64,000 nucleotides of DNA. Source: Clostridiaceae bacterium Marseille-Q4143 (GTDB lineage: Bacteria > Bacillota > Clostridia > Lachnospirales > Lachnospiraceae). This document shows positions 34,729 to 43,540 of the stretch, one piece after another. Each line of letters starts with the position of its first letter. Within the stretch, counting starts at the first letter, position 1. Both the position numbers and the translations under genes were made by a program. The notes under the pieces were generated by a model. The model saw only the letters and a program-made list of their open reading frames with translations, had not been told where the DNA came from and made no database searches. The DNA lies in assembly GCA_018228645.1 (NCBI GenBank), contig CP073693.1:2614416-2678415 (forward strand), read 5' to 3'.

Positions 34729-36387
34729 ATGATGAATTACAAGAAGTATACCAGACAGTATTTTATGCCACCTGAAAGATGCATGGATTGGGCAGACAAA
34801 GAGTATGTGGATCATGCTCCGGTATGGTGCAGCGTTGACCTGCGTGACGGTAACCAGGCACTGGTAGTACCTATGACATTACAGCAGAAACTGGATTTTT
34901 TCCAGATGCTGGTAAAGATTGGATTTAAAGAGATCGAGGTTGGATTCCCGGCAGCATCTGAGACAGAGTATGAGTTTTTAAGAGCTTTGATTGAGCAGAA
35001 TCTGATTCCGGATGACGTGACGGTACAGGTGCTGACTCAGGCGAGAGAGCACATCATCCGCAAAACATTTGAAGCATTAAAAGGCGTAAAAAATGCCATT
35101 GTGCATGTCTATAATTCGACTTCTCTTTCTCAGAGAGAGCAGGTATTCCGCAAATCCAAAGAGGAGATCCTGAAGATCGCTGTCGAAGGAGCAAAACTTT
35201 TACAGCAGCTGACTGACGAAGCCGGAGCTGATTATCGTTTTGAGTACAGTCCGGAGAGTTTCACCGGAACCGAGCCGGAGTATGCACTGGAAGTCTGCAA
35301 CGCAGTATTGGATGTATGGAAACCGACAGCCGACAGAAAAGCTATTATCAACCTGCCGGTAACTGTACAGCATTCTATGCCGCATGTCTATGCACAGCAG
35401 ATTGAATATGTCAGCAAACACTTAAAATATAGAGAAAATGTATTGGTTTCCCTGCATCCGCACAATGACAGAGGATGCGGGGTAGCTGATACGGAGATGG
35501 GACTTCTGGCCGGTGCTGATCGGGTAGAAGGAACCCTGTTCGGAAACGGTGAGCGTACCGGTAATGTAGATATTGTAACTGTTGCCATGAACATGTATGC
35601 CCAGGGTGTAGATCCTGAACTTGACTTCTCCAATATGACCGAGATCTGCGATGGATATGAGCATTACACTGGCATGAAGGTCAATGAAAGAAATCCATAC
35701 AGTGGCGCGCTGGTATTTGCTGCATTCTCAGGGTCTCATCAGGATGCCATTGCAAAGGGTATGAAGTGGATCGAGGAGAAACATCCGGATCACTGGACTG
35801 TACCGTATCTGCCTATCGACCCGACTGACGTTGGAAGAAGCTATGATGCCGATGTTATCAGGATCAACAGTCAGTCCGGAAAGGGCGGCGTAGGTTATAT
35901 TCTGGAGAGAAACTACGGTATCGAGATGCCGCCGAAGATGCGCGAGGCTATGGGATATGCAGCAAAAGCAGTATCCGACGAGCAGAACAAAGAGCTGCAG
36001 CCTGCTGAAATTTATCAGGTATTTGAAGAAAAATTTGTGGGAATTACCGAACCGTATCATATTACGGAAGTACATTTTAAACAGGTAAATGGCATCACCA
36101 CGGAGGTTACCACAACCTATAAGGGCGAGAAGAAAGTGACTACTGCAAATGGTAATGGACGTCTGGATGCAGTCAGCAATGCACTGAAGAAAGCATATGG
36201 ATTCGACTACAAGCTGGTCACTTATCAGGAGCATGCGCTGACCAAGGGAACCAGTTCCAGCGCAATCGCATATGTTGGAATTCAGACGCCGAATGGCAAA
36301 CTTCACTGGGGAGCAGCCATTGATCCGGATATTATCCGTGCATCCATTGATGCATTGTTAACTGCAATTAACCATTCCGTCAAGTAA
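34729..36387 (+). CDS. leuA: 2-isopropylmalate synthase (long LeuA2 type)
   Basis: First committed step of leucine synthesis: acetyl-CoA plus 2-ketoisovalerate. 552 residues, the longer form seen in clostridia, actinobacteria and fungi. Metal site begins with 'CSVDLRDGNQALVVPM' (about 37-52); 'HPHNDRGCGVADTE' (about 242-255) holds the His-x-His-x-Asp motif region; the C-terminal LeuA dimer/regulatory domain starts at about 420. Tandem ATGs at 34729 and 34732; the first has better spacing from AAGGAGA. Controlled by the upstream T-box. leuCDB are not nearby. Confidence 0.95.
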   Translation: MMNYKKYTRQYFMPPERCMDWADKEYVDHAPVWCSVDLRDGNQALVVPMTLQQKLDFFQMLVKIGFKEIEVGFPAASETEYEFLRALIEQNLIPDDVTVQVLTQAREHIIRKTFEALKGVKNAIVHVYNSTSLSQREQVFRKSKEEILKIAVEGAKLLQQLTDEAGADYRFEYSPESFTGTEPEYALEVCNAVLDVWKPTADRKAIINLPVTVQHSMPHVYAQQIEYVSKHLKYRENVLVSLHPHNDRGCGVADTEMGLLAGADRVEGTLFGNGERTGNVDIVTVAMNMYAQGVDPELDFSNMTEICDGYEHYTGMKVNERNPYSGALVFAAFSGSHQDAIAKGMKWIEEKHPDHWTVPYLPIDPTDVGRSYDADVIRINSQSGKGGVGYILERNYGIEMPPKMREAMGYAAKAVSDEQNKELQPAEIYQVFEEKFVGITEPYHITEVHFKQVNGITTEVTTTYKGEKKVTTANGNGRLDAVSNALKKAYGFDYKLVTYQEHALTKGTSSSAIAYVGIQTPNGKLHWGAAIDPDIIRASIDALLTAINHSVK

Positions 36388-36405
36388 AATAATTGACAAA
36401 AGAGG

Positions 36406-36447
36406 AGAGCGTTTTTCATGATTTTTCATGAGAAGCGCTCTTTTTTC
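36406..36447 (+). terminator. Terminator after leuA
   Basis: A long hairpin with AGAGCG (36406-36411) and CGCTCT (36436-36441) at its base, inner TTTCATG/CATGAGAA arms, and TTTTTT directly after. Confidence 0.85.
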
Positions 36448-36511
36448 TTTGTTATTGTCATAAAAAAGCAAAGAATGGTTCATAATAGTTAACAAAATTG
36501 TAATATTTGTA

Positions 36512-36541
36512 TTGACTTTTTCATTTGTCCCGGGCTATAAT
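36512..36541 (+). promoter_or_regulatory. Promoter of the SleB-type hydrolase gene
   Basis: TTGACT (36512-36517), an 18-base spacer and TATAAT (36536-36541). The leader of about 80 bases holds two small hairpins (CACG...CGTG near 36557-36580 and GGCAT/ATGCC near 36591-36603). It looks like sigma-A, so expression is not obviously sporulation-specific. Confidence 0.75.
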
Positions 36542-36628
36542 GCCAAACTGTAACCCACGGAAACACAGATTTTTCGTGAGACAACAAGAGGCATAAAATG
36601 CCGGATCATAAAGAAAAGGAGTGTATGT

Positions 36629-37324
36629 ATGCGTAGATGCTATCGGGCTGCAGCACTTGTGTTAGGAACGATCCTGACGACAGGTCTTGCATCCTTCAAC
36701 TCCTGCAGTATAGGCACACTGACTGCATATGCTGCAGAGGACACACTTACGGAAGAGCTTGCGACAGCTTTCCAGCAGGAAGTCCAGGCAGGAGCAGAAA
36801 ACGTCGAAACAGAAATACCAGCAGAGGAAGCTGCAGTGCAGCCAGCTCAGGAAGAGCCAATGACAGAGGAAGTTGTACCGGAAGAACCCGTTCCGGAAGA
36901 GCCTGCACCTGAGGAAGTACCCACTGAGGCTGTGGCAGCGAATTTTAATTTGGATGAACAGGAGTATCAGGTACTCCTACGAATAGTGGAAGCAGAGGCA
37001 GGCGGTGAAGATACCGTCGGCAAGATGCTGGTAGCGAATGTGATCATGAACCGGGTGAACAGTGGAATTTTTCCCGCAACGGTGACCGGAGTGGTCTACC
37101 AGAATACGGAATGCGGCGCACAGTTTGCCCCTACCGTGGATGGAAGAATCGACCGGGTGAGTGTATCACAGGATACGACCGAGGCCGTGAACCGGGTACT
37201 TGGAGGAGAGGATGTGTCTCAGGGCGCACTTTTCTTCCGTTCTACGCGGAGCAGAAGCAGCTGGTTTGACCAGAGTCTGAACCGGGTACTGGAACACGGA
37301 AATCATATTTTTTACACATTGTAG
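36629..37324 (+). CDS. Secreted cell-wall hydrolase, SleB/Hydrolase_2 domain
   Basis: 231 residues. An N-terminal signal segment (about 5-36, ending near 'TAYAAED'), then a Pro/Glu-rich linker with repeated 'PEEP' units (about 55-105), then a SleB-like catalytic domain (about 110-231). 'RIVEAEAGGEDTVGKMLVANVIMNRV' begins the domain with the predicted catalytic Glu (about 119); 'FFRSTRSRSSW' and 'HIFYTL' end it. SleB enzymes are lytic transglycosylases of spore cortex; vegetative relatives in clostridia are common. AAAGGAG is upstream of the ATG. Confidence 0.88.
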   Translation: MRRCYRAAALVLGTILTTGLASFNSCSIGTLTAYAAEDTLTEELATAFQQEVQAGAENVETEIPAEEAAVQPAQEEPMTEEVVPEEPVPEEPAPEEVPTEAVAANFNLDEQEYQVLLRIVEAEAGGEDTVGKMLVANVIMNRVNSGIFPATVTGVVYQNTECGAQFAPTVDGRIDRVSVSQDTTEAVNRVLGGEDVSQGALFFRSTRSRSSWFDQSLNRVLEHGNHIFYTL

Positions 37325-37330
37325 AGAAGA

Positions 37331-37358
37331 AAGGGGCAGTTGCCCCTTTCTTTTTTTA
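37331..37358 (+). terminator. Terminator after the SleB-type gene
   Basis: AAGGGGCA (37331-37338) pairs with TGCCCCTT (37341-37348), followed by TCTTTTTTT. Confidence 0.85.
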
Positions 37359-37416
37359 CTTTCTTGTGGTACACTGCGAAGTGTTAAAAGCATAAAATGG
37401 AAAGAGGAGCGAATAC

Positions 37417-38910
37417 ATGGAAGTGTTATACAAAAGTACCAGAGGAGCTGAAGAAGCTGTCACTGCGTCCTGCGCAATCTTAAAAGGACTTGCAAAAGAC
37501 GGCGGTCTGTTCGTGCCAACGGAGATTCCGAAGCTTTCCCTCAGCATGGAAGAACTTTCGAAAATGTCCTATCAGGAAACTGCTTATGAAGTGATGAAAC
37601 TGTTTCTGACAGATTTCACGGAAGAAGAGCTTAAAGCCTGTATCGCAGGAGCTTATGACAAAAAATTTGATACGGATGTAATCGCACCGCTTGCAAAAGT
37701 TGAGGGTGCTTACTATCTGGAGTTGTTCCATGGAGCAACGATTGCATTCAAGGATATGGCTCTTTCGATTTTGCCATATCTGATGACAACAGCAGCAAAG
37801 AAGAATCATATCAAAAATGAAATCGTCATTCTGACTGCGACTTCCGGAGATACGGGAAAAGCAGCACTGGCAGGTTTTGCAGACGTGCCGGGAACGAAGA
37901 TTATCGTTTTCTATCCGAAGAATGGTGTAAGCCCGATTCAGGAAAAACAGATGGTAACTCAGGCCGGAGACAATACCATGGTTGTCGGTATTCATGGAAA
38001 CTTTGACGATGCGCAGAGCGGAGTGAAGGCTATTTTCGGAAACAAAGAACTGGCAAAAGAACTTGACAAAGCAGGATATCAGTTCTCAAGTGCGAACTCC
38101 ATCAATATCGGACGTCTGGTTCCGCAGGTTGTATATTATGTATATGCCTATGCAAAACTTCTGGAAGGCGGAGAGATCAAAGGTGGTGAGACCATCAATG
38201 TGGTTGTGCCTACCGGAAATTTTGGAAATATTCTGGCAGCTTATTATGCAAAACAGCTGGGTGTTCCGATCGGAAAACTGATCTGTGCTTCTAATGATAA
38301 CAAAGTACTGTATGATTTCTTCCAGACCGGAGAGTATAACAGAAACCGCCCGTTCATTCTTACCACTTCTCCATCCATGGACATTCTCATCTCAAGCAAT
38401 CTGGAGCGTCTGCTTTACAGAATTGCAGGTGACGATGCTGCCAAAGATCAGGAACTGATGAAAGAACTGACAGCGGATGGAAAATATACAATTACAGATG
38501 CCATGAAAGAAAAGCTTGGTGATTTCTGCGGATACTATGTAACCGAGGCAGAAGATGCACAGGAGATCGCGAAAGTATACAAGGACACTGGATATGTGAT
38601 GGATACGCATACGGCGGTTGCTGCCTGCGCATATGAAAAATATAAAGCAGAGACCGGCGATGAGACGAAGACAGTCATTGCATCCACTGCAAGCCCCTAT
38701 AAATTTACCAGAAGCGTCATGGAATCTATTGACGCTGAGAAGTATGGAAAACTGGGTGACTTTGAACTGGTTGATGAGCTGAGCAGAATTTCCGGAGTTG
38801 CAGTTCCCAATGCCATCGAAGAGATCCGCACTGCACCGGTTCGTCATAAGACGGTTTGTGAAGTACAGGACATGGAGAAAACAGTCCGCGGTTTTCTTGG
38901 TGTAGAATAG
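37417..38910 (+). CDS. thrC: Threonine synthase
   Basis: PLP enzyme converting O-phosphohomoserine to threonine. 497 residues, the long (E. coli/yeast-like) form. The PLP lysine is in 'HGATIAFKDMALS' (about 105-117), the phosphate loop is 'VPTGNFGNILAAYYAKQ' (about 265-281) and 'TATSGDTGKAAL' (about 143-154) is intact. AGAGGAG precedes the ATG. A small membrane protein gene follows 9 bases later. Confidence 0.95.
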   Translation: MEVLYKSTRGAEEAVTASCAILKGLAKDGGLFVPTEIPKLSLSMEELSKMSYQETAYEVMKLFLTDFTEEELKACIAGAYDKKFDTDVIAPLAKVEGAYYLELFHGATIAFKDMALSILPYLMTTAAKKNHIKNEIVILTATSGDTGKAALAGFADVPGTKIIVFYPKNGVSPIQEKQMVTQAGDNTMVVGIHGNFDDAQSGVKAIFGNKELAKELDKAGYQFSSANSINIGRLVPQVVYYVYAYAKLLEGGEIKGGETINVVVPTGNFGNILAAYYAKQLGVPIGKLICASNDNKVLYDFFQTGEYNRNRPFILTTSPSMDILISSNLERLLYRIAGDDAAKDQELMKELTADGKYTITDAMKEKLGDFCGYYVTEAEDAQEIAKVYKDTGYVMDTHTAVAACAYEKYKAETGDETKTVIASTASPYKFTRSVMESIDAEKYGKLGDFELVDELSRISGVAVPNAIEEIRTAPVRHKTVCEVQDMEKTVRGFLGVE

Positions 38911-38919
38911 GAGAGATAT

Positions 38920-39264
38920 ATGGATACTATCTGGAATATTACAGATCTGATTGTGCTCGGAGCAGGATTCTATGCATTGTATGCAGCTTATGTGCTGAGA
39001 ACACAGGGAAAGATCGTTAAGACATTTCTGGTGTTCAAGGATACGGATGTGAGCAGCTGTAAGGATCTGCAGGGATATGCGAATCTTATGTCACCGAAAC
39101 TTATGGTGCTTGGCGGAGTGATGGTGGCATATGGAGCAGTATCTCTTTTTAATACATATGTTGCGAGTATCACGGGACTTTACATCGCATTTATCATTCT
39201 GTTCCTCGCTGTGCTCTTCTGGTACGGATATGAGGTAAGCAGAGCAATGAAAAAATACTTTTGA
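38920..39264 (+). CDS. Small membrane protein of unknown function
   Basis: 114 residues with three membrane segments (about 7-27, 58-79, 85-105) and a short basic tail. I do not recognise a named family; similar small proteins sit between thrC and pckA in related genomes only as hypotheticals to my knowledge. GGAGAG lies upstream of the ATG, and it is probably co-transcribed with thrC. Confidence 0.75.
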   Translation: MDTIWNITDLIVLGAGFYALYAAYVLRTQGKIVKTFLVFKDTDVSSCKDLQGYANLMSPKLMVLGGVMVAYGAVSLFNTYVASITGLYIAFIILFLAVLFWYGYEVSRAMKKYF

Positions 39265-39266
39265 TC

Positions 39267-39295
39267 TTGACATTTTTTTCACGGAATGTAATAAT
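39267..39295 (+). promoter_or_regulatory. Promoter of pckA
   Basis: TTGACA (39267-39272), a 17-base spacer and AATAAT (39290-39295), directly after the preceding stop codon. Confidence 0.7.
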
Positions 39296-39301
39296 AAATC
39301 T

Positions 39302-39409
39302 GATCTGGGTCAGCTGAGTACTCCTTTCGAATTATGACGGAGTTCGGATGTGAGCAGGAGCTTTGAACCTGATCTGAAATTATACAAAAAGAAAGAGGTC
39401 TAGTGAAAC
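39302..39409 (+). promoter_or_regulatory. Structured leader of pckA, unassigned
   Basis: About 105 bases between promoter and ATG. ACTCC (39319-39324 area) can pair with GGAGT (39341-39346 area), and GATCTGGGTC near the 5' side partly faces GAACCTGATC near 39366-39376. No terminator-like T-run or known riboswitch consensus is seen. A protein-binding or RNA-stability role is possible. Confidence 0.35.
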
Positions 39410-41014
39410 ATGGGAAAAATTGATTTAACCAAGTATGGTATCACCGGAACAACTGAGATTGTACACAACCCTTCTTATGAGATGCTTTTCGAAGAAGAGA
39501 CCAAACCGGGTCTGGAAGGTTTCGAAAAAGGACAGGTAAGTGAGCTCGGTGCAGTAAACGTTATGACTGGTATTTATACCGGACGTTCCCCGAAAGACAA
39601 ATATATTGTAATGGATGAGAACTCCAAGGACACTGTATGGTGGACTTCTGATGAGTACAAAAATGACAACCATCCGGCAACTCAGGAAGCATGGGAGTCT
39701 GTAAAAGAGCTGGCTAAGAAAGAACTCTCTAACAAAAAACTGTATGTTGTAGATGCATTCTGCGGTGCAAACAAAGATACCCGTATGGCTATCCGTTTCA
39801 TCGTGGAAGTAGCTTGGCAGGCTCATTTCGTAACCAACATGTTCATTCAGCCGACTGCTGAAGAGCTTGAGAACTTCGAGCCGGACTTTGTTGTTTACAA
39901 TGCTTCCAAAGCAAAAGTTGAGAATTACAAAGAGCTGGGTCTGAACTCTGAGACCGCAGTTATGTTCAACATCACTACCCGTGAGCAGGTTATTGTAAAC
40001 ACCTGGTACGGCGGAGAGATGAAGAAAGGTATGTTCTCCATGATGAACTACTATCTGCCGCTGAAGGGCATCGCTTCTATGCACTGCTCTGCAAACACAG
40101 ATATGGATGGAAAGAACACCGCTATCTTCTTCGGACTTTCCGGAACTGGTAAAACCACCCTGTCTACCGACCCGAAACGTCTTCTGATCGGTGATGACGA
40201 GCACGGCTGGGACGACAACGGAGTATTTAACTTCGAGGGCGGATGCTATGCAAAAGTTATCAATCTTGACAAAGATTCCGAGCCGGATATCTACAATGCA
40301 ATCAGACGTGACGCTCTTCTTGAGAACGTAACTCTGGATGCAGAGGGTAAAATTGATTTCGCTGATAAGAGCGTAACCGAGAACACCCGTGTATCTTATC
40401 CGATCAACCATATCGAGAAGATCGTTCGCCCGGTATCCGCAGCTCCGGATGCTAAGAACGTAATCTTTCTGTCTGCTGACGCATTTGGCGTACTTCCGCC
40501 GGTATCTATCCTGACTCCGGAGCAGACTGAGTACTACTTCCTGTCCGGATTTACTGCAAAACTTGCAGGAACCGAGCGTGGAATCACTGAGCCGACACCG
40601 ACCTTCTCCGCATGCTTCGGACAGGCATTCCTTGAGCTGCATCCGACCAAATATGCTCATGAGCTGGTTAAGAAAATGCAGAAGAGCGGCGCTAAAGCTT
40701 ATCTTGTTAACACCGGATGGAACGGAACCGGAAAACGTATCTCCATCAAAGATACCCGTGGTATCATCGATGCAATCCTTGATGGCGCTATCCTGACCGC
40801 TCCGACCAAGAAGATTCCGTTCTTCAACTTCGAAGTTCCGACCGAGCTTCCGGGAGTTGATCCGGCAATTCTTGACCCGAGAGATACCTACGCTGAGGCT
40901 GCTCAGTGGGAGGAGAAAGCAAAGGATCTGGCTGCTCGTTTCCAGAAGAACTTTGTTAAATATGAGAGCAACGCAGACGGAAAAGCACTTGTATCTGCTG
41001 GACCGCAGCTGTAA
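39410..41014 (+). CDS. pckA: Phosphoenolpyruvate carboxykinase (ATP)
   Basis: Interconverts oxaloacetate plus ATP and PEP plus CO2 plus ADP. In fermentative gut clostridia it often runs toward oxaloacetate to save ATP. 534 residues. '[12 protein letters not shown]' (about 57-68) for substrate, kinase loop '[18 protein letters not shown]' (about 238-255), metal site '[24 protein letters not shown]' spread over about 257-280. GAGGTCTAG precedes the ATG. Strongly favoured codons throughout suggest high expression. Confidence 0.97.
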   Translation: MGKIDLTKYGITGTTEIVHNPSYEMLFEEETKPGLEGFEKGQVSELGAVNVMTGIYTGRSPKDKYIVMDENSKDTVWWTSDEYKNDNHPATQEAWESVKELAKKELSNKKLYVVDAFCGANKDTRMAIRFIVEVAWQAHFVTNMFIQPTAEELENFEPDFVVYNASKAKVENYKELGLNSETAVMFNITTREQVIVNTWYGGEMKKGMFSMMNYYLPLKGIASMHCSANTDMDGKNTAIFFGLSGTGKTTLSTDPKRLLIGDDEHGWDDNGVFNFEGGCYAKVINLDKDSEPDIYNAIRRDALLENVTLDAEGKIDFADKSVTENTRVSYPINHIEKIVRPVSAAPDAKNVIFLSADAFGVLPPVSILTPEQTEYYFLSGFTAKLAGTERGITEPTPTFSACFGQAFLELHPTKYAHELVKKMQKSGAKAYLVNTGWNGTGKRISIKDTRGIIDAILDGAILTAPTKKIPFFNFEVPTELPGVDPAILDPRDTYAEAAQWEEKAKDLAARFQKNFVKYESNADGKALVSAGPQL

Positions 41015-41032
41015 TCATTATTGTATTTACAA

Positions 41033-41063
41033 AAGGAGTGCTGCTTTGCAGCGCTCCTTTTTT
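41033..41063 (+). terminator. Terminator after pckA
   Basis: GGAGTGCTGC (41035-41044) pairs with GCAGCGCTCC (41048-41057), one G-T pair, followed by TTTTTT. Confidence 0.9.
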
Positions 41064-41102
41064 GCATGGCCAGAGGTATAAAGAGAAAGGGAGGCTCATA
41101 CA

Positions 41103-41864
41103 ATGAACCATGGAAAGATGATATTGGAAGCCTGCGTGGACAGTCCGGAATCTGCAGAAGCAGCTGAAAAAGGCGGAGCAGACAGGCTGGAACTGTGCGG
41201 GCATCTGATTATCGGGGGAGTGACGCCGGATGAATGGCTTTATCGCAGTGTGCGTGAGCATTGCAGGCTGCCGGTAAGGGTTCTGATTCGGCCAAGATTC
41301 GGAGATTTCTGCTACACAGAAGCAGAGTTTCAGATGATGGAACATCAGGTGGCGCATTTTAAAAAGCTGGGTGCGGATGCCGTAGTGATCGGCTGCCTGA
41401 GACCGGACGGAACACTGGATCTGGAGCGAATGAAACGACTGGCGGAACTGGCAGGAGATATGGAAATCACGCTTCACCGGGCATTTGATGTGTGCAAAGA
41501 TCCTGGAGAGGCACTCGAGCAGGCAGTTATGCTTGGAATTGGGACTGTACTCACATCAGGTCAGGAGAACAGTGCGCTGAAAGGAGCGGATTGTCTGGCA
41601 GAACTTCAGAGGCAGGCCGGAGACCGGATTACACTGATGGCAGGTGCGGGAGTTGGCCCGGCGAGTATCCGTGAGATCTGGCAAAAGACCGGACTGCGTG
41701 CTTATCATATGTCTGGTAAGAAAACCTATGATTCGAGAATGGAATATCGAAGAGAGGGGGTTCCCATGGGACTTCCTGGAATCAGTGAATTCGAAGTATG
41801 GAGAACAGATGAGGAGCTGATCCGAAAAACATCCGGAATATTGTCAGAAATTGGTAATAATTGA
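41103..41864 (+). CDS. cutC: CutC family protein
   Basis: TIM-barrel protein of 253 residues linked to copper homeostasis in older work, though its biochemical role is unsettled. 'LEACVDSPESAEAAEKGGADRLELCG' begins the barrel (about 6-31, split), 'VLIRPRFGDFCYTEAE' lies near 59-74, 'TLHRAFDVCKDP' near 122-133, 'TSGQENSA' near 150. GGGAGG is upstream of the ATG. No copper transporter or regulator is adjacent. Confidence 0.9.
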   Translation: MNHGKMILEACVDSPESAEAAEKGGADRLELCGHLIIGGVTPDEWLYRSVREHCRLPVRVLIRPRFGDFCYTEAEFQMMEHQVAHFKKLGADAVVIGCLRPDGTLDLERMKRLAELAGDMEITLHRAFDVCKDPGEALEQAVMLGIGTVLTSGQENSALKGADCLAELQRQAGDRITLMAGAGVGPASIREIWQKTGLRAYHMSGKKTYDSRMEYRREGVPMGLPGISEFEVWRTDEELIRKTSGILSEIGNN

Positions 41865-41892
41865 AAAATACCAAAGTTTTTTCTCCCGACAG

Positions 41893-41921
41893 TTGTCAAA
41901 AATGCAAAAATAGGGTATACT
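41893..41921 (+). promoter_or_regulatory. Promoter of the 6S RNA gene
   Basis: TTGTCA (41893-41898), a 17-base spacer and TATACT (41916-41921), start near 41928. Confidence 0.8.
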
Positions 41922-41927
41922 ATGGTT

Positions 41928-42121
41928 ACGGATTTCCTGGGGTGTTCGATAGCCCTGTTATTTTGAACCTACATTTACGTTTATGGGATTCCAATATCGC
42001 AGGCTGGATGTCACGCCTCCGTCCTTACTGGACGCCAGTGGAAGGCTGAATGCTCTGTTGAGGTTACCCACCTAGCTTTGGCTAGGCGTCAAAATACAGG
42101 GAACGGCACTTTGGGAAACGG
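41928..42121 (+). ncRNA. ssrS: 6S RNA
   Basis: Regulatory RNA that mimics an open promoter and binds the housekeeping RNA polymerase holoenzyme. The 5' part 'CTGGGGTGTTCGATAGCC' (41937-41954) and later 'TTTTGAACCTACATTT' follow the bacterial 6S pattern (E. coli has CTGAGATGTTCG...TGAGCCGATATTT). The closing helix pairs TTCCTGGGGTG (about 41934-41944) with CACTTTGGGAA (about 42108-42118); the next helix pairs CCTGTTATTTTGA with TCAAAATACAGG. The 3' side of the central bubble has the small CCTAGC/GCTAGG hairpin typical of Firmicutes. It has its own promoter and terminator. Length about 194 nt. Confidence 0.85.
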
Positions 42122-42128
42122 AAGATAT

Positions 42129-42162
42129 CGGGTATTGCAGAAGATGCAGTACCCGTTTTTTT
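42129..42162 (+). terminator. Terminator of the 6S RNA gene
   Basis: CGGGTATTGCA (42129-42139) pairs with TGCAGTACCCG (42145-42155), one mismatch, followed by seven T's. Confidence 0.85.
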
Positions 42163-42184
42163 GTGCAGCAGAGAGGATGCTAAA

Positions 42185-43492
42185 ATGAGTGGAAAAAAAT
42201 GGAAGGGAAAGTTGTTACTGCTGATTTGTCTGACGACATGGCTGCTTTTTTTACTGATACAGGACAGAACTCATGATGCGGAAGAACCGCCATCCGGAAA
42301 TGGCGAGGAACTGATCCTGCCTGAGCCGGGAGTTCCTGAGCAGGAGGAAACACTTTCGAAGATTCCATCTGCAGATGCCTGCATCCGGGTATTGATTCTG
42401 AACAAAAGCGGCGGAATCTATCATGAAACAAAAGAACCAGATAGAAAATATCCGGGAACAATGCAGGATTATGAAACAGAGAATGGCTGGGTCATCGTCA
42501 ATGAGGTTCCGCTGGAAGAATATCTTCGGAGAGTTGTACCAAGCGAGATGCCATCCGGTTATGCGGAAGAGGCACTGAAGGCCCAGGCAGTCTGTGCCCG
42601 CACGTATGCAGTCTGGCAGATGCAGGAATATGCATATCCGGAATATGAGGCGCATGTGGATGACAGTGTTTCTTTTCAGGTTTATAATCAGGTGGAAAGC
42701 CAGGAAAGTACAGATCAGGCAGTACAGGAGACGAAAGGCCAGATTATGCTGTATGAAGGCCGGCCGGTAAAAGCCTATTATTTTGCTACTTCCTGCGGCG
42801 TGACAACTGATGAGGCAATCTGGGAGGATGCGGATCCGACAAAAACACCTTACATAGAAGGACGAAGAACAGGGAATGGAAGCCTGAAGAAAAGTCTTAC
42901 GGAGGAGACCGTTTTTGAACGATTTATTCGGAAAAAACATGCGGGAGATCTGGAGATTGCAGAACCATGGTACCGTTGGAACTGTTATCTTTCTCTTGCA
43001 CAGATTACGGACAATGTACAGAAATGGCTTCAGGTACGCAGTGAGAAGACGAAAGACGGGATTCTGGTGAAGAATGGGGATCAGTGGATAAAACGTGAAG
43101 ACTGTGATCCGGGAGAAATCAGAAGCGTATCCATTGAGAAGAGAAATACTGGAGGTGCGGCACTGGAAATGCTGATGGAGGGAACGAAAGAAACCCTGAA
43201 AATCAGATACGAGTATAATATACGCATGTTTCTCGGAGCACCAGAAGAAAAAATTTACAAAAATGATGGAACAGTGAAAGAGGGAAGTCCACTTCTTCCC
43301 AGCGGCTATTTTGTGCTGGAACCTGTACAGAAAGATGGGAAAACAGTTGGATATGAAGTGTATGGAGGCGGTCTGGGACATGGAGCCGGTATGAGCCAGA
43401 ATGGAGCGCGGATTCTGGCAGAGCAGGGGGAATCTTACGAGTCCATTCTTCATTATTTTTATAAAGACATAGAACTTGCTATTTTGGAATAA
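42185..43492 (+). CDS. SpoIID/LytB-domain protein
   Basis: 435 residues with an N-terminal membrane anchor (about 7-23) and a large outside domain. The SpoIID signature 'LEEYLRRVVPSEMPSGYAEEALKAQAVCARTYA' spans about 113-145, with the lytic-transglycosylase Glu in 'PSEMP'; 'ATSCGVTTDEA' and the C-terminal 'GHGAGMSQNGARILAEQG' are also typical. SpoIID cleaves peptidoglycan during engulfment; this could be SpoIID itself or a vegetative paralogue. The ATG at 42185 has GAGAGG 8 bases upstream. Confidence 0.88.
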   Translation: MSGKKWKGKLLLLICLTTWLLFLLIQDRTHDAEEPPSGNGEELILPEPGVPEQEETLSKIPSADACIRVLILNKSGGIYHETKEPDRKYPGTMQDYETENGWVIVNEVPLEEYLRRVVPSEMPSGYAEEALKAQAVCARTYAVWQMQEYAYPEYEAHVDDSVSFQVYNQVESQESTDQAVQETKGQIMLYEGRPVKAYYFATSCGVTTDEAIWEDADPTKTPYIEGRRTGNGSLKKSLTEETVFERFIRKKHAGDLEIAEPWYRWNCYLSLAQITDNVQKWLQVRSEKTKDGILVKNGDQWIKREDCDPGEIRSVSIEKRNTGGAALEMLMEGTKETLKIRYEYNIRMFLGAPEEKIYKNDGTVKEGSPLLPSGYFVLEPVQKDGKTVGYEVYGGGLGHGAGMSQNGARILAEQGESYESILHYFYKDIELAILE

Positions 43493-43540
43493 ACAGGGTA
43501 TGATAAGCAGGCAAACCATGCACGGAAAGGGTAAAATCAT

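Noticed and set aside
41861..42049. 62-codon open frame before the SpoIID-domain gene
   Set aside because: It lies across the 6S RNA gene, its promoter and conserved helices; it overlaps the end of cutC and has no ribosome site of its own.
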